From Deltaproteobacteria bacterium (GTDB lineage: Bacteria; Desulfobacterota; DSM-4660; Desulfatiglandales; Desulfatiglandaceae): a stretch of DNA of 47,115 nucleotides. Shown here piece after piece: positions 18,457 to 26,771 of the stretch (positions are counted from its first letter, which is position 1; each line of letters starts with the position of its first letter). The stretch covers positions 1 to 47,115 of the forward strand of contig QMLZ01000004.1 of NCBI GenBank assembly GCA_003646995.1. The letters run 5' to 3'. Below the pieces are notes generated by a model that worked only from the letters and a program-made list of their open reading frames with translations, ran no database searches and was not told the DNA's origin. The position numbers and the translations under genes are program-made.

Positions 18457-18470
18457 CGCTAAGTTTAGCG
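18457..18470. promoter_or_regulatory. 14-base dyad, possible operator
   Basis: CGCTAAGTTTAGCG has six-base arms around GT. It lies just downstream of the rightward promoter and 41 bases before the prenyltransferase ATG. No cognate regulator is identified. Confidence 0.35.
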
Positions 18471-18510
18471 GATTCATTGTGATGCTGAAATGTGAATTAG
18501 GGAGTAGCGT

Positions 18511-19404
18511 ATGGTAAGCACAAGAATTCTATTGGGACCCATGAGGCTACCGTTCCTGGTTCTAACACCTACCTGTGTGCTAGTTGGGGTAAGTACCGCA
18601 TTCAGGTCCTCGGGGCGGCTCGATTGGGTGCATGTAATCCTTGCATTTGCAGGGGCCATTGCTGCCCATATAAGCGTCAATGTGTTCAACGAATATTTTG
18701 ATTTTAAAAGCGGTTTAGACTTTTACACGCAGCGAACCCCCTTTAGCGGAGGGAGTGGTACCTTACCTCAAAATCCATCTGCAGCCAGATATGCACTGAT
18801 TACCGCTTTGGTTACATTACTCATCACGGGGGCTATTGGTATCTATTTCGTGCTAATCAGGGGATTGGCGCTACTACCCCTAGGTATATTCGGCCTTATC
18901 CTCGTGTCTTTTTATACCACGTGGTTCACACGTAACCCGTTTGTGTGCCTGATAGCCCCAGGGCTTGGCTTTGGGCCCCTGATGGTCATGGGTGCGGACT
19001 TTGTACTCACGGGAAAATATTCATGGATGGCCTTTATCGGGTCCCTAGTACCCTTTTTCCTGGTTAGTGATCTCTTGCTTTTAAACCAGTTCCCCGATGT
19101 AGAGGCTGATAGAAAAGTAGGGAGGCACCATTTGCCTATAGCAATTGGTGTACGTAGCAGCGGCCTTGTGTATTGTGCATTTCTACTGTTGGCTTACCTT
19201 ACCATACTCTTGGGCGTTTTTTTCGGATTATTTCCCCGACTCAGCCTGATGGGTCTCCTCACCGCACCTGTGGCAGGAATCGTTTCCCGTGCAGCAATAA
19301 AATACGGTGGCGATATACCAAAGCTGATGCCATTCATGGGATTAAACGTGCTTGTGGTCATCCTTACCCCAGTGCTTGTTGCTGCCGGGCTATTTTTCGG
19401 TTAA
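18511..19404 (+). CDS. UbiA-family prenyltransferase (MenA-like)
   Basis: Integral membrane enzyme of 297 residues with about eight to nine hydrophobic helices. The first aspartate-rich motif is in NVFNEYFDFKSGLD and the second in NQFPDVEADRKVGR; both bind prenyl diphosphate through magnesium. The motif order and the FDFKSG stretch are closest to MenA (1,4-dihydroxy-2-naphthoate prenyltransferase), consistent with menaquinone synthesis, but UbiA relatives are hard to separate by eye and no other men genes are nearby. AGGGAG lies 6 bases before the ATG. It ends in a TTAA shared with the converging oxidoreductase gene. Confidence 0.82.
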   Translation: MVSTRILLGPMRLPFLVLTPTCVLVGVSTAFRSSGRLDWVHVILAFAGAIAAHISVNVFNEYFDFKSGLDFYTQRTPFSGGSGTLPQNPSAARYALITALVTLLITGAIGIYFVLIRGLALLPLGIFGLILVSFYTTWFTRNPFVCLIAPGLGFGPLMVMGADFVLTGKYSWMAFIGSLVPFFLVSDLLLLNQFPDVEADRKVGRHHLPIAIGVRSSGLVYCAFLLLAYLTILLGVFFGLFPRLSLMGLLTAPVAGIVSRAAIKYGGDIPKLMPFMGLNVLVVILTPVLVAAGLFFG

Positions 19405-20531
19405 TCAACTTCTGATTCCTTCTGCTCTACCTTCTGCAAAAAGCTTTCACGTCGCTCCTTGCTCCATTGGGAGCAATAAGCTGGTTTTCCCTTCATGACT
19501 CTCTGCAAGCAAAGCGAGCACGAAGGTTCACACTGAACAATAGGCTCCTCTACCTCACCCTTTGCCTTCTTGGGCCAAAGCGGATCTGCAAACAGGACCC
19601 TTGCCAGCCCAACGAGATCCGCCTTTCCTTGCTCTATAATCTTGGAAGCAAATTCAGGTGTCTGAATTCTTCCCGCCGCTATAATAGGGGTATTGGAGAC
19701 ACTGCTTTTCACTTCTTCTGCGAAGCCTACCATATAGCCCTGCTCTTTTTCCTTTTCCTTGTACTCTGGTAGGAAGAAAGAGTCATAAGTCCCAGCCATT
19801 ACGGAAAGATACGCCACACCTCTCTGATCTAGCTCTTTTGCAAAGACCTTGGTCTCTTCCAAATGGAGCCCATCGGGCAACATCTCATCGGCGAGAAACC
19901 TGTATCCAACCGCAAAATCCTCACCAACCTCCTCCATTACAGCCTCAACAACCCTTAGTGGAAACCTCATGCGATTTGTGAGCTCTCCTCCGTACTCATC
20001 GGCTCTGTGATTTGTCCTGCTCGAAAGAAACTGTACAAGTAGATATCCTGTCCCGCCATGAAGTTCGACTCCGTCGAATCCGGCCTCCTTGATCCTCTTT
20101 GCTGCACTTGCAAAAGAATTGATTATCATTTTTATTTCCTCGCGGGTAAGCTCCTTCGGAACCACATTTCCCGTCTGTACCGGTGAAGGAGCTACTCTAT
20201 CCGGAAGATATGCGTATCTCCCGGCGTGATTAATCTGGGCAAATGCTATGGCACCATGGTGCTTTATTGCACTGCTTAACAAGGATAATCCTTCAATGTA
20301 CCTGTCATGGTCAGCCCTTACCATAAAAGGAGAACCCATACCTTGTGCATCGATGGCGATATTCTCAACAACAACCATTCCTACCCCGGAGGACGCCATT
20401 TCCGCATAGTGTTCAAGCATCAATTGTCCGGGAGTCCCATCGGGCCTTGCATATCCTACAAACATGGGGGTCATGGTTATTCGGTTTTTCAACACAAGAT
20501 TTTTCATTTTGAATGGCTCGAAGAGCTTCAT
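19401..20531 (-). CDS. NADH:flavin oxidoreductase, Old Yellow Enzyme family
   Basis: FMN-dependent TIM-barrel reductase of 376 residues. Family motifs: LFEPFKMKNLVLKNRI at the start, FAQINHAGRY, VELHGGTGYLLVQFLSSRTN followed by RADEYGG, and GLARVLFADP. A C-terminal cysteine set, C-x3-C-x2-C-x11-C in CEPSCSLCLQRVMKGKPAYC, resembles the 4Fe-4S ligands of the larger 2,4-dienoyl-CoA reductase/trimethylamine-dehydrogenase group, but the second (pyridine-nucleotide) domain of those is absent. It may reduce enoyl-CoA or other activated alkenes with electrons from a partner. GGAGG precedes the ATG. The acyl-CoA ligase stop lies 82 bases upstream on the same strand. Confidence 0.9.
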   Translation of the reverse strand: MKLFEPFKMKNLVLKNRITMTPMFVGYARPDGTPGQLMLEHYAEMASSGVGMVVVENIAIDAQGMGSPFMVRADHDRYIEGLSLLSSAIKHHGAIAFAQINHAGRYAYLPDRVAPSPVQTGNVVPKELTREEIKMIINSFASAAKRIKEAGFDGVELHGGTGYLLVQFLSSRTNHRADEYGGELTNRMRFPLRVVEAVMEEVGEDFAVGYRFLADEMLPDGLHLEETKVFAKELDQRGVAYLSVMAGTYDSFFLPEYKEKEKEQGYMVGFAEEVKSSVSNTPIIAAGRIQTPEFASKIIEQGKADLVGLARVLFADPLWPKKAKGEVEEPIVQCEPSCSLCLQRVMKGKPAYCSQWSKERRESFLQKVEQKESEVD

Positions 20532-20613
20532 TTCATTTCCCCTCCTTTAACCAAAGCTTCGGCCACATCAACAACCCTCCATGGCCGATCTCCCAATTTT
20601 TGATACCGGTTGC

Positions 20614-22143
20614 TCAACGTTGCTTAAACATTATCTCAACTTCGCGTCTCAAAATTTTTCCCATGGTGTTTTTTGGCAGTTCCGGCAGAACGCGTATATC
20701 CTTTGGACATTTCCAGTCATGCAAATACCTGCGGCAGTGAGATTTCAACTCCTCGGATTCAGCCGCACAACCAGGGCGAGATACTACTGCAGCCACCACC
20801 CGTTCCCCCCATCGTTCGTCAGCCACACCTACCACACATGACTCAAGCACATCTGGGTGCTGATTAATTACATCCTCTATTTCCTTGGGCGAGATATTCT
20901 CACCTCCCGAAATAATGATATGCTTGAGCCTATCCGTGATATAAAAATATCCTTCTTCGTCAATTCGTCCAAGGTCCCCGGTTCGAAACCATCCATCTGT
21001 AAAGGCCTTCCTTGTCTCCTCCGGCTTTCTCCAGTAACCCGGTGTTATACATGGCCCTCTAAGCCACAGTTCTCCAACCTCCCCGTATGGCACATCCACG
21101 CCACTTTCCGGATCCACGACCCTCACCTCCAGGCCGGGCATGGGAAGTCCCACGGAGCCGGGTTTCCTCTTGCCGTATAGTGGGTTTGAAAAATTCATCC
21201 CCGTCTCTGTCATACCCTCCCGTTCCACGGGTTCTTTTCCCAAAACCTCTCTTATCTGTTCAAAATGCTTGGGCAGTAAAGGAGCTGAACCGCATGTCCA
21301 GAGTCTGATATGAGTGAAGTCAGGTCTGCTTTCCCCTAGATAATCCAGCAATTTAATGTACATGGCAGGTACTGCCATAAACACGGTGCAAGCCTCATCC
21401 CCCTTCTTATTGGACAGTATCCTTATCACATGCTCAGGTTTGAATTCATTCAGCATCACCACTGTGGCCCCGGCCAACAAGGCTGTGTGGAAGGCAAAAC
21501 ACAGGCCATGGACATGAAAAAGGGGTAAGGCATGGCAAATCACATCTCTACTCTCTATCTCCCACACATTGATGATGTTCAGTGCATCGTGTATCAGGTT
21601 GGTTTGGGTTAGGATGGCGCCTTTTGGCTTTCCGGTGGTCCCCGAGGTATAAATAATCAGACCCGGGTCTTCCGGGCTGATCTCTCCTGCAATCTTTTCT
21701 ACTAGAGGTTCATCAATCACATCCAGGTCTTCGAATGGGAGGTGGGTATCATACACAAGTGTCTGAACATCTGTGCCAAGATCTTCGATCAGCCTTTTCT
21801 CTTCAACTCCGCACACAATCAGTTTAGGGTCGACGTCCTTAATGAAATACTCCATTTCAGCTTTCTTGAACCTAGGATTGAGGGGAACCGAAATTGCCCC
21901 GATTTTCTGAAGTGCTATGTAGGTTATTACGAAAAAAAGTGACTTGGGCATGAACAGGATGACCCTATCCCCCTTCTTAATACCCATGCGCATAAGCCCT
22001 TGGGTCGCTCTGTTGGATTCTTGATCAATTTGGCGGTAGGTAAGTTCTGCATCCTTTGTCCCATCTCGATAAAACGCGATTGCTTTTTTCCCAGCGTGTC
22101 TTTTGAAGCTATCTATGAAACATTGTGCAACAGAGCCGAACAT
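20614..22143 (-). CDS. Acyl-CoA synthetase (AMP-forming)
   Basis: Activates a carboxylic acid to its CoA thioester through an acyl-adenylate. The 509-residue protein has the AMP-binding P-loop YTSGTTGKPKG at residues 165-175, GMTETG in the middle, WFRTGDLG, and the C-terminal catalytic-lysine region PKNTMGKILRRE. LPLFHVHGLCF is typical of the fatty-acid and malonyl/oxalyl-CoA ligase branches. A GAGGAT site is 5 bases before the ATG. It probably forms an operon with the following Old Yellow Enzyme gene. Substrate chain cannot be fixed from sequence. Confidence 0.92.
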   Translation of the reverse strand: MFGSVAQCFIDSFKRHAGKKAIAFYRDGTKDAELTYRQIDQESNRATQGLMRMGIKKGDRVILFMPKSLFFVITYIALQKIGAISVPLNPRFKKAEMEYFIKDVDPKLIVCGVEEKRLIEDLGTDVQTLVYDTHLPFEDLDVIDEPLVEKIAGEISPEDPGLIIYTSGTTGKPKGAILTQTNLIHDALNIINVWEIESRDVICHALPLFHVHGLCFAFHTALLAGATVVMLNEFKPEHVIRILSNKKGDEACTVFMAVPAMYIKLLDYLGESRPDFTHIRLWTCGSAPLLPKHFEQIREVLGKEPVEREGMTETGMNFSNPLYGKRKPGSVGLPMPGLEVRVVDPESGVDVPYGEVGELWLRGPCITPGYWRKPEETRKAFTDGWFRTGDLGRIDEEGYFYITDRLKHIIISGGENISPKEIEDVINQHPDVLESCVVGVADERWGERVVAAVVSRPGCAAESEELKSHCRRYLHDWKCPKDIRVLPELPKNTMGKILRREVEIMFKQR

Positions 22144-22407
22144 TACTTATCCTCACAACGCTTGATATTGGCATATAAGCTAAAGGGTTAGAACCCAATG
22201 AGAAACGCTGTGCCGATACATTCCCCATTGACAGTAAGCAAGCCTATCCTCGGCGAATATACCATTTATTAGAAATGATAACAGCTCTTTTATATATAAA
22301 TCCCAAGCAGGTCCCGCGAAAGGGGCAAAGTATAGCTTCAATCAGAAAACCCATAGTGGGATAAGGGATGGGGAGGGATGGTGACCCGAATATTCTGTCT
22401 TTACTCT

Positions 22408-23013
22408 CTAATCTGTGTATTTCCTCAGGATGGAGCGGATCTGGGTAATAAGCACGTTGTAACTCGTGGGCAATTTGTCCTCTTCCAAGAAAATTTCTCC
22501 GGTCGCATCCTTTTTTACCTTCGTGATACCAGGGTATTTTTTCTCTAGCATTTCTATTGTGTGCTGCTGTTTTTTCGCCACGTGGAGGAGCTTTGCTGCT
22601 TCCTGCATCAGGGCCTTTTGTTGTAATGCCTGTCGGATGGTTATGGCAAGGTCAAAGACATTGCACGGTTTGCGGAAAAAACGATATATTTGTCCCTCGT
22701 TGATGGCCTTGATGGCCATCTCCAGGTTTGCATGGCCTGTTAAAATCATTCGTATGGTATCGGGATATTTCTTTCGAACAATACTCAAGAATTCAGAACC
22801 CGTCATACCCGGCATCATTTCATCGGATACCACAACGTCGACGGACTCTTGCTCCAAGATCTCCAAAGCTTCCTCAGCTGACCCAGCACTAATCAACTCA
22901 TAGGGCTCAGCAGAGAGAACGTCCTCCAATAACTCTGTTATGGCCTTTTCGTCATCCACGATGAGTACAGTATGGGTGGACTCATCGCCTCTTGTCCGTG
23001 GAAGCACCGCCAT
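22408..23013 (-). CDS. Single-domain response regulator with helical tail
   Basis: Receiver domain (about residues 14-130) with LIVDDE and phosphoacceptor D64 in VVVSDEMMPG, the switch region MILTGHA and lysine in RKPC. The C-terminal 70 residues are charged and helical (KALMQEAAKLLHVAKKQQHT) and contain no known output domain, so it may work by protein contact or as a phosphate relay. Sequence around INEGQIYRFFRKPC is close to the receiver of the HD-GYP regulator at 3230. A GGAGG site precedes the ATG, and an almost perfect sigma-54 promoter lies 72-87 bases upstream. No kinase is adjacent; the nitroreductase gene is upstream on the same strand. Confidence 0.9.
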   Translation of the reverse strand: MAVLPRTRGDESTHTVLIVDDEKAITELLEDVLSAEPYELISAGSAEEALEILEQESVDVVVSDEMMPGMTGSEFLSIVRKKYPDTIRMILTGHANLEMAIKAINEGQIYRFFRKPCNVFDLAITIRQALQQKALMQEAAKLLHVAKKQQHTIEMLEKKYPGITKVKKDATGEIFLEEDKLPTSYNVLITQIRSILRKYTD

Positions 23014-23084
23014 CTTTACCTCCTGACTGATGGTTTGCTACTCATTGGTTGTTACCCTTAGCGTTTGCTCTTTTTACAGGAGGA

Positions 23085-23100
23085 TGCAATAACGGTGCCA
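23085..23100 (-). promoter_or_regulatory. Sigma-54 (-24/-12) promoter of response regulator gene
   Basis: On the minus strand: TGGCACCGTTATTGCA. It matches the consensus TGGCACG-N4-TTGCA at every conserved base except one, with GG and GC exactly ten bases apart. The start of transcription would be near 23073, giving a leader of about 60 bases. Requires RpoN and an enhancer-binding activator, neither in the window. Confidence 0.75.
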
Positions 23101-23113
23101 TTCACCCAAAGTG

Positions 23114-23686
23114 TCAGCGTATAAATCGGACCTTGCTCGAGACATCCTTGCGGGGAGATGCGGGTGTTTCCCCTGCCGGTTTGCCAAGGCATAAGATGCT
23201 CACTGGGTTCTTTTCAGGGGGTATTTCGAGTATTGCTCTCATATTTTTCTTGTCATATAAGGTAAACCATAAAGTCCCCAATCCAAGTGCATGCGCTGCC
23301 AGGTGCATATTTTGGATGGCCGCAGCACACGCGTATTGATAGCCCACATTTCCTTCTTCCAGGAACGCGTCCAGGCCCGTTTTTTTGGGGTCCCCCACCA
23401 CGGCTATGAGCACGGGTGCTGATTTCAGGAAATCCACCCGGTACTTTCCAAGCCATTTCCATCCACTTGTCTCCAAGCCCCAGTTTCTACACCGCTCAGC
23501 CTCCTCGAAGATTTTTTCCTTGGTTGTTTGGTCTTCAATTACAATGAACTCCCACGGTTGCGCATTCAACGGCGATGGTGCCCATGTACCTGCCTCGATG
23601 ATTTTAATTATGGTTTCCTCTGGTATTGACTCCTCCAAAAAGCTTCGGCAACTACGTCTCCCTTTGATAGCCTCAAATACATCCAT
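23114..23686 (-). CDS. Nitroreductase family protein
   Basis: FMN-dependent oxidoreductase of 190 residues. It starts with MDVFEAIKGRRSCRSF, the FMN-phosphate-binding RRSxRxF motif, then IEAGTWAPSPLNAQPWEFIV and near the end HALGLGTLWFT with PEKNPVSILCLGKPAGE. Members reduce nitro groups, quinones, flavins or, in related branches, act as dehalogenases or ene-type reductases; activity is not predictable here. AAGGGGG lies before the ATG. It follows the second Old Yellow Enzyme gene by 46 bases on the same strand, so the two are probably co-expressed. Confidence 0.9.
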   Translation of the reverse strand: MDVFEAIKGRRSCRSFLEESIPEETIIKIIEAGTWAPSPLNAQPWEFIVIEDQTTKEKIFEEAERCRNWGLETSGWKWLGKYRVDFLKSAPVLIAVVGDPKKTGLDAFLEEGNVGYQYACAAAIQNMHLAAHALGLGTLWFTLYDKKNMRAILEIPPEKNPVSILCLGKPAGETPASPRKDVSSKVRFIR

Positions 23687-23732
23687 GCCTGCCCCCTTTC
23701 TTGTTCCCTTTGTTCATGTTTTTTCCCTGCCG

Positions 23733-24854
23733 CTAATTATTTCCCTGATCCTTCCTTCTCTCCCTTTGTGCGGTGACACAATACACACCCTTCCCTTCCA
23801 TCCCCGGAACAAAGCACTGGTTGTCTGAGACACACTCTGCTCGGCGATGGTCGCCACTTTTCCACCTATTCACAAGGTGGGGTTCTCTGATAAACGGCCT
23901 GCTCATGGAAAAGTAATCGGCTATGCCACTTTTGAGTAATTTATCGGCAACCTGCAAGGATCTGATTCCACCAACCAGCATCAAAGGGATATTGAGTTCC
24001 TTTTTAAATTCGGCGGCCTCAGTGCGAAAATACGCCTCTTTGTCCTCTCCCTTTATACCCAGCCGGCTTGGGCCCATCTTTCCGCCTGTAAGAACCCCTC
24101 CGCTAAGCTCGATCGCGTCTATACCGTTGCGCTCCAATAGCTTTCCTATCTGAATAGAGTCTTCCAGGCTCAGGCCCCCGTCAATAAAATCAGCACAATT
24201 CATCTTGACAAGGACCGGGAAATCTGGACCCACTGCCATTCGAATTGAGGAGAGAACTTCCAACAATATTCTTGCCCGGTTCTCGGGTGAGCCGCCGTAT
24301 TCATCATCGCGTCTATTATAAAACGGGGAAAGGAATTGGCTCAGGAGATACCCATGGGCGGCGTGAATCTGTACTGCGTCAAACCCCGCTTCCTTGGCAC
24401 GAGATGCTGCATTACCAAAGGCAGCTACCACCCTTTGGATATCATCCTTGCTCATCACCCTCCTGGGAGTCCTAGCTATACCTTCCAGGGAAGACGGCGC
24501 AATAGGATCATGGCCTGTCAAACTGCGGCGCGCAAAGTAACCCGAATGGGCAAGCTGCAGTGCTATTCTGCCCCCTTGCTCATGGACTGCCTCGGCCATC
24601 CGCCTCAGACCCTGTACCAACCTGTCCGCGTATGCTCCCAGTTGCCAAGGGCTTGCTTGGCCTTGCTTTTCCACATAGGCATGTCCCGTGACTATAAGAC
24701 CTACCCCTCCCCGGGCTAAAGAGATCATGGTGTCAATGAGACGTGGGGTTACCGCGCCATCGTTAGCGGCAAGCCCTTCCCATGTCGCAGAACGTATAAA
24801 CCGGTTGGCAAGCTTCATGCCACTTATTTCAGTTTCTTCGAACAGCTCTTTCAT
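23733..24854 (-). CDS. NADH:flavin oxidoreductase, Old Yellow Enzyme family (second copy)
   Basis: FMN-binding TIM-barrel reductase of 373 residues, clearly distinct from the copy at 19401. Motifs: LFEETEISGMKLANRFIRSA, ALQLAHSGYF, the active-site stretch VQIHAAHGYLLSQFLSPFYN with RDDEYGG, and SMSRPFIREP. Cysteines at CVSDNQCFVPG and VYCV near the C-terminus resemble a partial iron-sulfur set, but the spacing (C-x6-C-x11-C) is incomplete compared with dienoyl-CoA-reductase-type proteins. It could reduce alpha,beta-unsaturated carbonyls. Neighbouring genes on the same strand are a nitroreductase (downstream) and the DUF3786 Fe-S protein (upstream, 115 bases). Confidence 0.9.
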   Translation of the reverse strand: MKELFEETEISGMKLANRFIRSATWEGLAANDGAVTPRLIDTMISLARGGVGLIVTGHAYVEKQGQASPWQLGAYADRLVQGLRRMAEAVHEQGGRIALQLAHSGYFARRSLTGHDPIAPSSLEGIARTPRRVMSKDDIQRVVAAFGNAASRAKEAGFDAVQIHAAHGYLLSQFLSPFYNRRDDEYGGSPENRARILLEVLSSIRMAVGPDFPVLVKMNCADFIDGGLSLEDSIQIGKLLERNGIDAIELSGGVLTGGKMGPSRLGIKGEDKEAYFRTEAAEFKKELNIPLMLVGGIRSLQVADKLLKSGIADYFSMSRPFIREPHLVNRWKSGDHRRAECVSDNQCFVPGMEGKGVYCVTAQRERRKDQGNN

Positions 24855-24969
24855 CGCCTTTTTCCGTAGAACCTATTATTCCTTTATCCGTGTGCCGTGA
24901 AGTACCGCCATGAAACATCACCAAAACCGCTAATCAATGTCAAGAGTCACGAAAAACCGCAGATCTAGC

Positions 24970-25806
24970 CTAATCTGTCTCTTTTCCTCGGCCGCAAACA
25001 AGTTCTCGGATCCGTTCGCTCAGAAATATTATGGACTCTATATCCAGATGTTCTTGGATTGTTTCATCAAACAGTAACTTTACTTTCGGCTCTAGCCTTT
25101 CCTTTTCCTCACCTCGCCAAAAAAGAACCTTCACAGGGATCCTTGGGAGAGGCCTTAGTTCATAGCACAAGTCACAATTCATCTCCGGCTCACCCACTTC
25201 CGTACCACCTAACTTGATCAGGTTTCCCACCGCCTGTTCATACCTTTCTTTCAGGCACTCTTGAAGCGGCTCTTCAACTTGCTCTCTCATTGATTTGATC
25301 TTTGATACTGTATTGGGTAATTCCTCAAGCGCCTTCCACTTACCCGTCGGAGCAACAGATGCACCTTGTGCCATATGATTGTAAAGGAATACCTGCTCCC
25401 ACCTGTTAAGATCCTCTCCATTAGATCTCTTTATTCCCTCGGGAGTTACTATTACCTTATCCGCAAAATACGAGAGTTCTATCACTAAGTCTCCCCCACT
25501 ATTCTTCAGCGTACCCCCTATCCTTGCCGCAATATCCTGAAGTTCCATTGATGACGCACGCTCCCTCGCCCAGTTCAGCGCCTCCTGAGCAGGGTCTTTC
25601 TTCAGCCACTTGCCACTAGCATATTGCTCCTCCAGCGCCTTCTTTGTTCGCTCCAGCACCTCAGGCGGGATATGGGGGCACCGGTCTAAAGGAAACTTTT
25701 CCGAAATAACCTTTCCGGCAAACGCCAAACAGGTTGGAAAGCCACAGTCCTTGCAATTTGTCTTGGGTAACACGTCCCTGTATAAATCCACCACCGAAAT
25801 CGCCAT
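24970..25806 (-). CDS. Iron-sulfur / DUF3786 domain protein
   Basis: Protein of 278 residues. An N-terminal Fe-S motif has C18, C21, C26 and C43 in the pattern C-x2-C-x4-C-x16-C (LPKTNCKDCGFPTCLAFA), the same kind of 4Fe-4S domain as in RnfB and the corrinoid iron-sulfur protein. The rest corresponds to DUF3786, a family of anaerobes with no established function: GDLVIELSYFADKVIV, WEQVFLYNHMAQGA and CDLCYELRPLPRIPVKVLFW. A role in electron transfer or corrinoid-linked metabolism is possible but not demonstrated. No signal peptide. The ribosome-binding site is weak. Confidence 0.8.
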   Translation of the reverse strand: MAISVVDLYRDVLPKTNCKDCGFPTCLAFAGKVISEKFPLDRCPHIPPEVLERTKKALEEQYASGKWLKKDPAQEALNWARERASSMELQDIAARIGGTLKNSGGDLVIELSYFADKVIVTPEGIKRSNGEDLNRWEQVFLYNHMAQGASVAPTGKWKALEELPNTVSKIKSMREQVEEPLQECLKERYEQAVGNLIKLGGTEVGEPEMNCDLCYELRPLPRIPVKVLFWRGEEKERLEPKVKLLFDETIQEHLDIESIIFLSERIRELVCGRGKETD

Positions 25807-25888
25807 AACTCAATTGTCCAAGCACTGGATGTAGAAGAAAAAAAATATTCCACGCCAAATTCGATACTAGTCAACACATCCCAGTTTT

Positions 25889-26767
25889 TCAGACAAAGAA
25901 TTCCTGGGATCTATGCATTACTGTAGCATGGATGGGCGTGGAACCAAAATAATCCCCATCAATCTGAACAGCCGCTGGTGGGCTGGAGTAAACGCCTATT
26001 GTCCTGGCCCTGACCCAAATAAGGTTCTTTTGCATCTTTTGGTCCCTGTATCCAGCTGCCATCAGCAAGTACCTGAAAATGCTAATCAGGTCCATTTTCT
26101 TGAAAATTATTACGTCTAGAAGACCATCATCGATCCAAGCCCCTCTGGCGAAGCAAAAGGGTCCGCCGTAACGCTCTGTATTACACAGGAGTGCGCCAAG
26201 CCCTGAAAACGTCCCTTGTTCTGTTTCCACGCGGACAGTAGTTGGAATAAACCTTAAAAAGGTTACCAGAGAAGCCAATACATAGGCCCAAAGCCCAAGG
26301 ACACGCTTATGTGCCGCGGTTAGCCTTGCGGCAACTTCGCCGTCAAAGCCTATGCCTGACATCAAAAGGAAACACCGTCCATCCACATGACCTAGATCCA
26401 CTGCACGTCTTTTGCCTTTCATTGCTAGGCTGGCCGCCTTTAGCGGATCTTTCAGCGGGATCCCGAGCTCTCTTGCTAATACGTTTCCCGTCCCAACCGG
26501 AATGATTCCAATTGGCATGGTGCCAGGTCCATAGATATTTATAAACCTGTTAACCGTCCCATCGCCTCCCATGATAATGGCAGCGTTGAAATCCTTGTCA
26601 GCGGCTTTTCTAACGGGTAACCTCACGGGATCCAGGATTTCCTGCACATTTACACCCATGGACCTAAAGTAGGCCGAGACCCCCTTGAATGTGGCCTCGC
26701 GGAACCTACCTGCCTGCGGATTACCTACCATGAGAATGGAGGTGATGTTCTCCCCTGACCTGGTCAC
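25889..26767 (-). CDS. Diacylglycerol/lipid kinase family protein
   Basis: Protein of 292 residues with the DAGK catalytic fold: nucleotide-binding IIMGGDGTVNRF followed by PIGIIPVGTGNVLARELGI, and SGIGFDGEVAARL in the C-terminal half. Relatives (YegS/DagK type) phosphorylate diacylglycerol, sphingoid bases or other lipids. The start codon is GTG at 26767, four bases after the gpmI stop, which implies translational coupling; an internal ATG at 26731 is an alternative. Lipid substrate unknown. Confidence 0.87.
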   Translation of the reverse strand: MTRSGENITSILMVGNPQAGRFREATFKGVSAYFRSMGVNVQEILDPVRLPVRKAADKDFNAAIIMGGDGTVNRFINIYGPGTMPIGIIPVGTGNVLARELGIPLKDPLKAASLAMKGKRRAVDLGHVDGRCFLLMSGIGFDGEVAARLTAAHKRVLGLWAYVLASLVTFLRFIPTTVRVETEQGTFSGLGALLCNTERYGGPFCFARGAWIDDGLLDVIIFKKMDLISIFRYLLMAAGYRDQKMQKNLIWVRARTIGVYSSPPAAVQIDGDYFGSTPIHATVMHRSQEFFV

Positions 26768-26771
26768 AAGC

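Noticed and set aside
20970..20995. GGTTCGAAACC, resembling a tRNA T-loop
   Set aside because: Inside the acyl-CoA synthetase coding sequence and without acceptor, D or anticodon arms.
24855..24969. TTGACA on the minus strand between the DUF3786 and second Old Yellow Enzyme genes
   Set aside because: The -10 position 17 bases away (TGATGT) matches only two of six bases, so I do not call a promoter.
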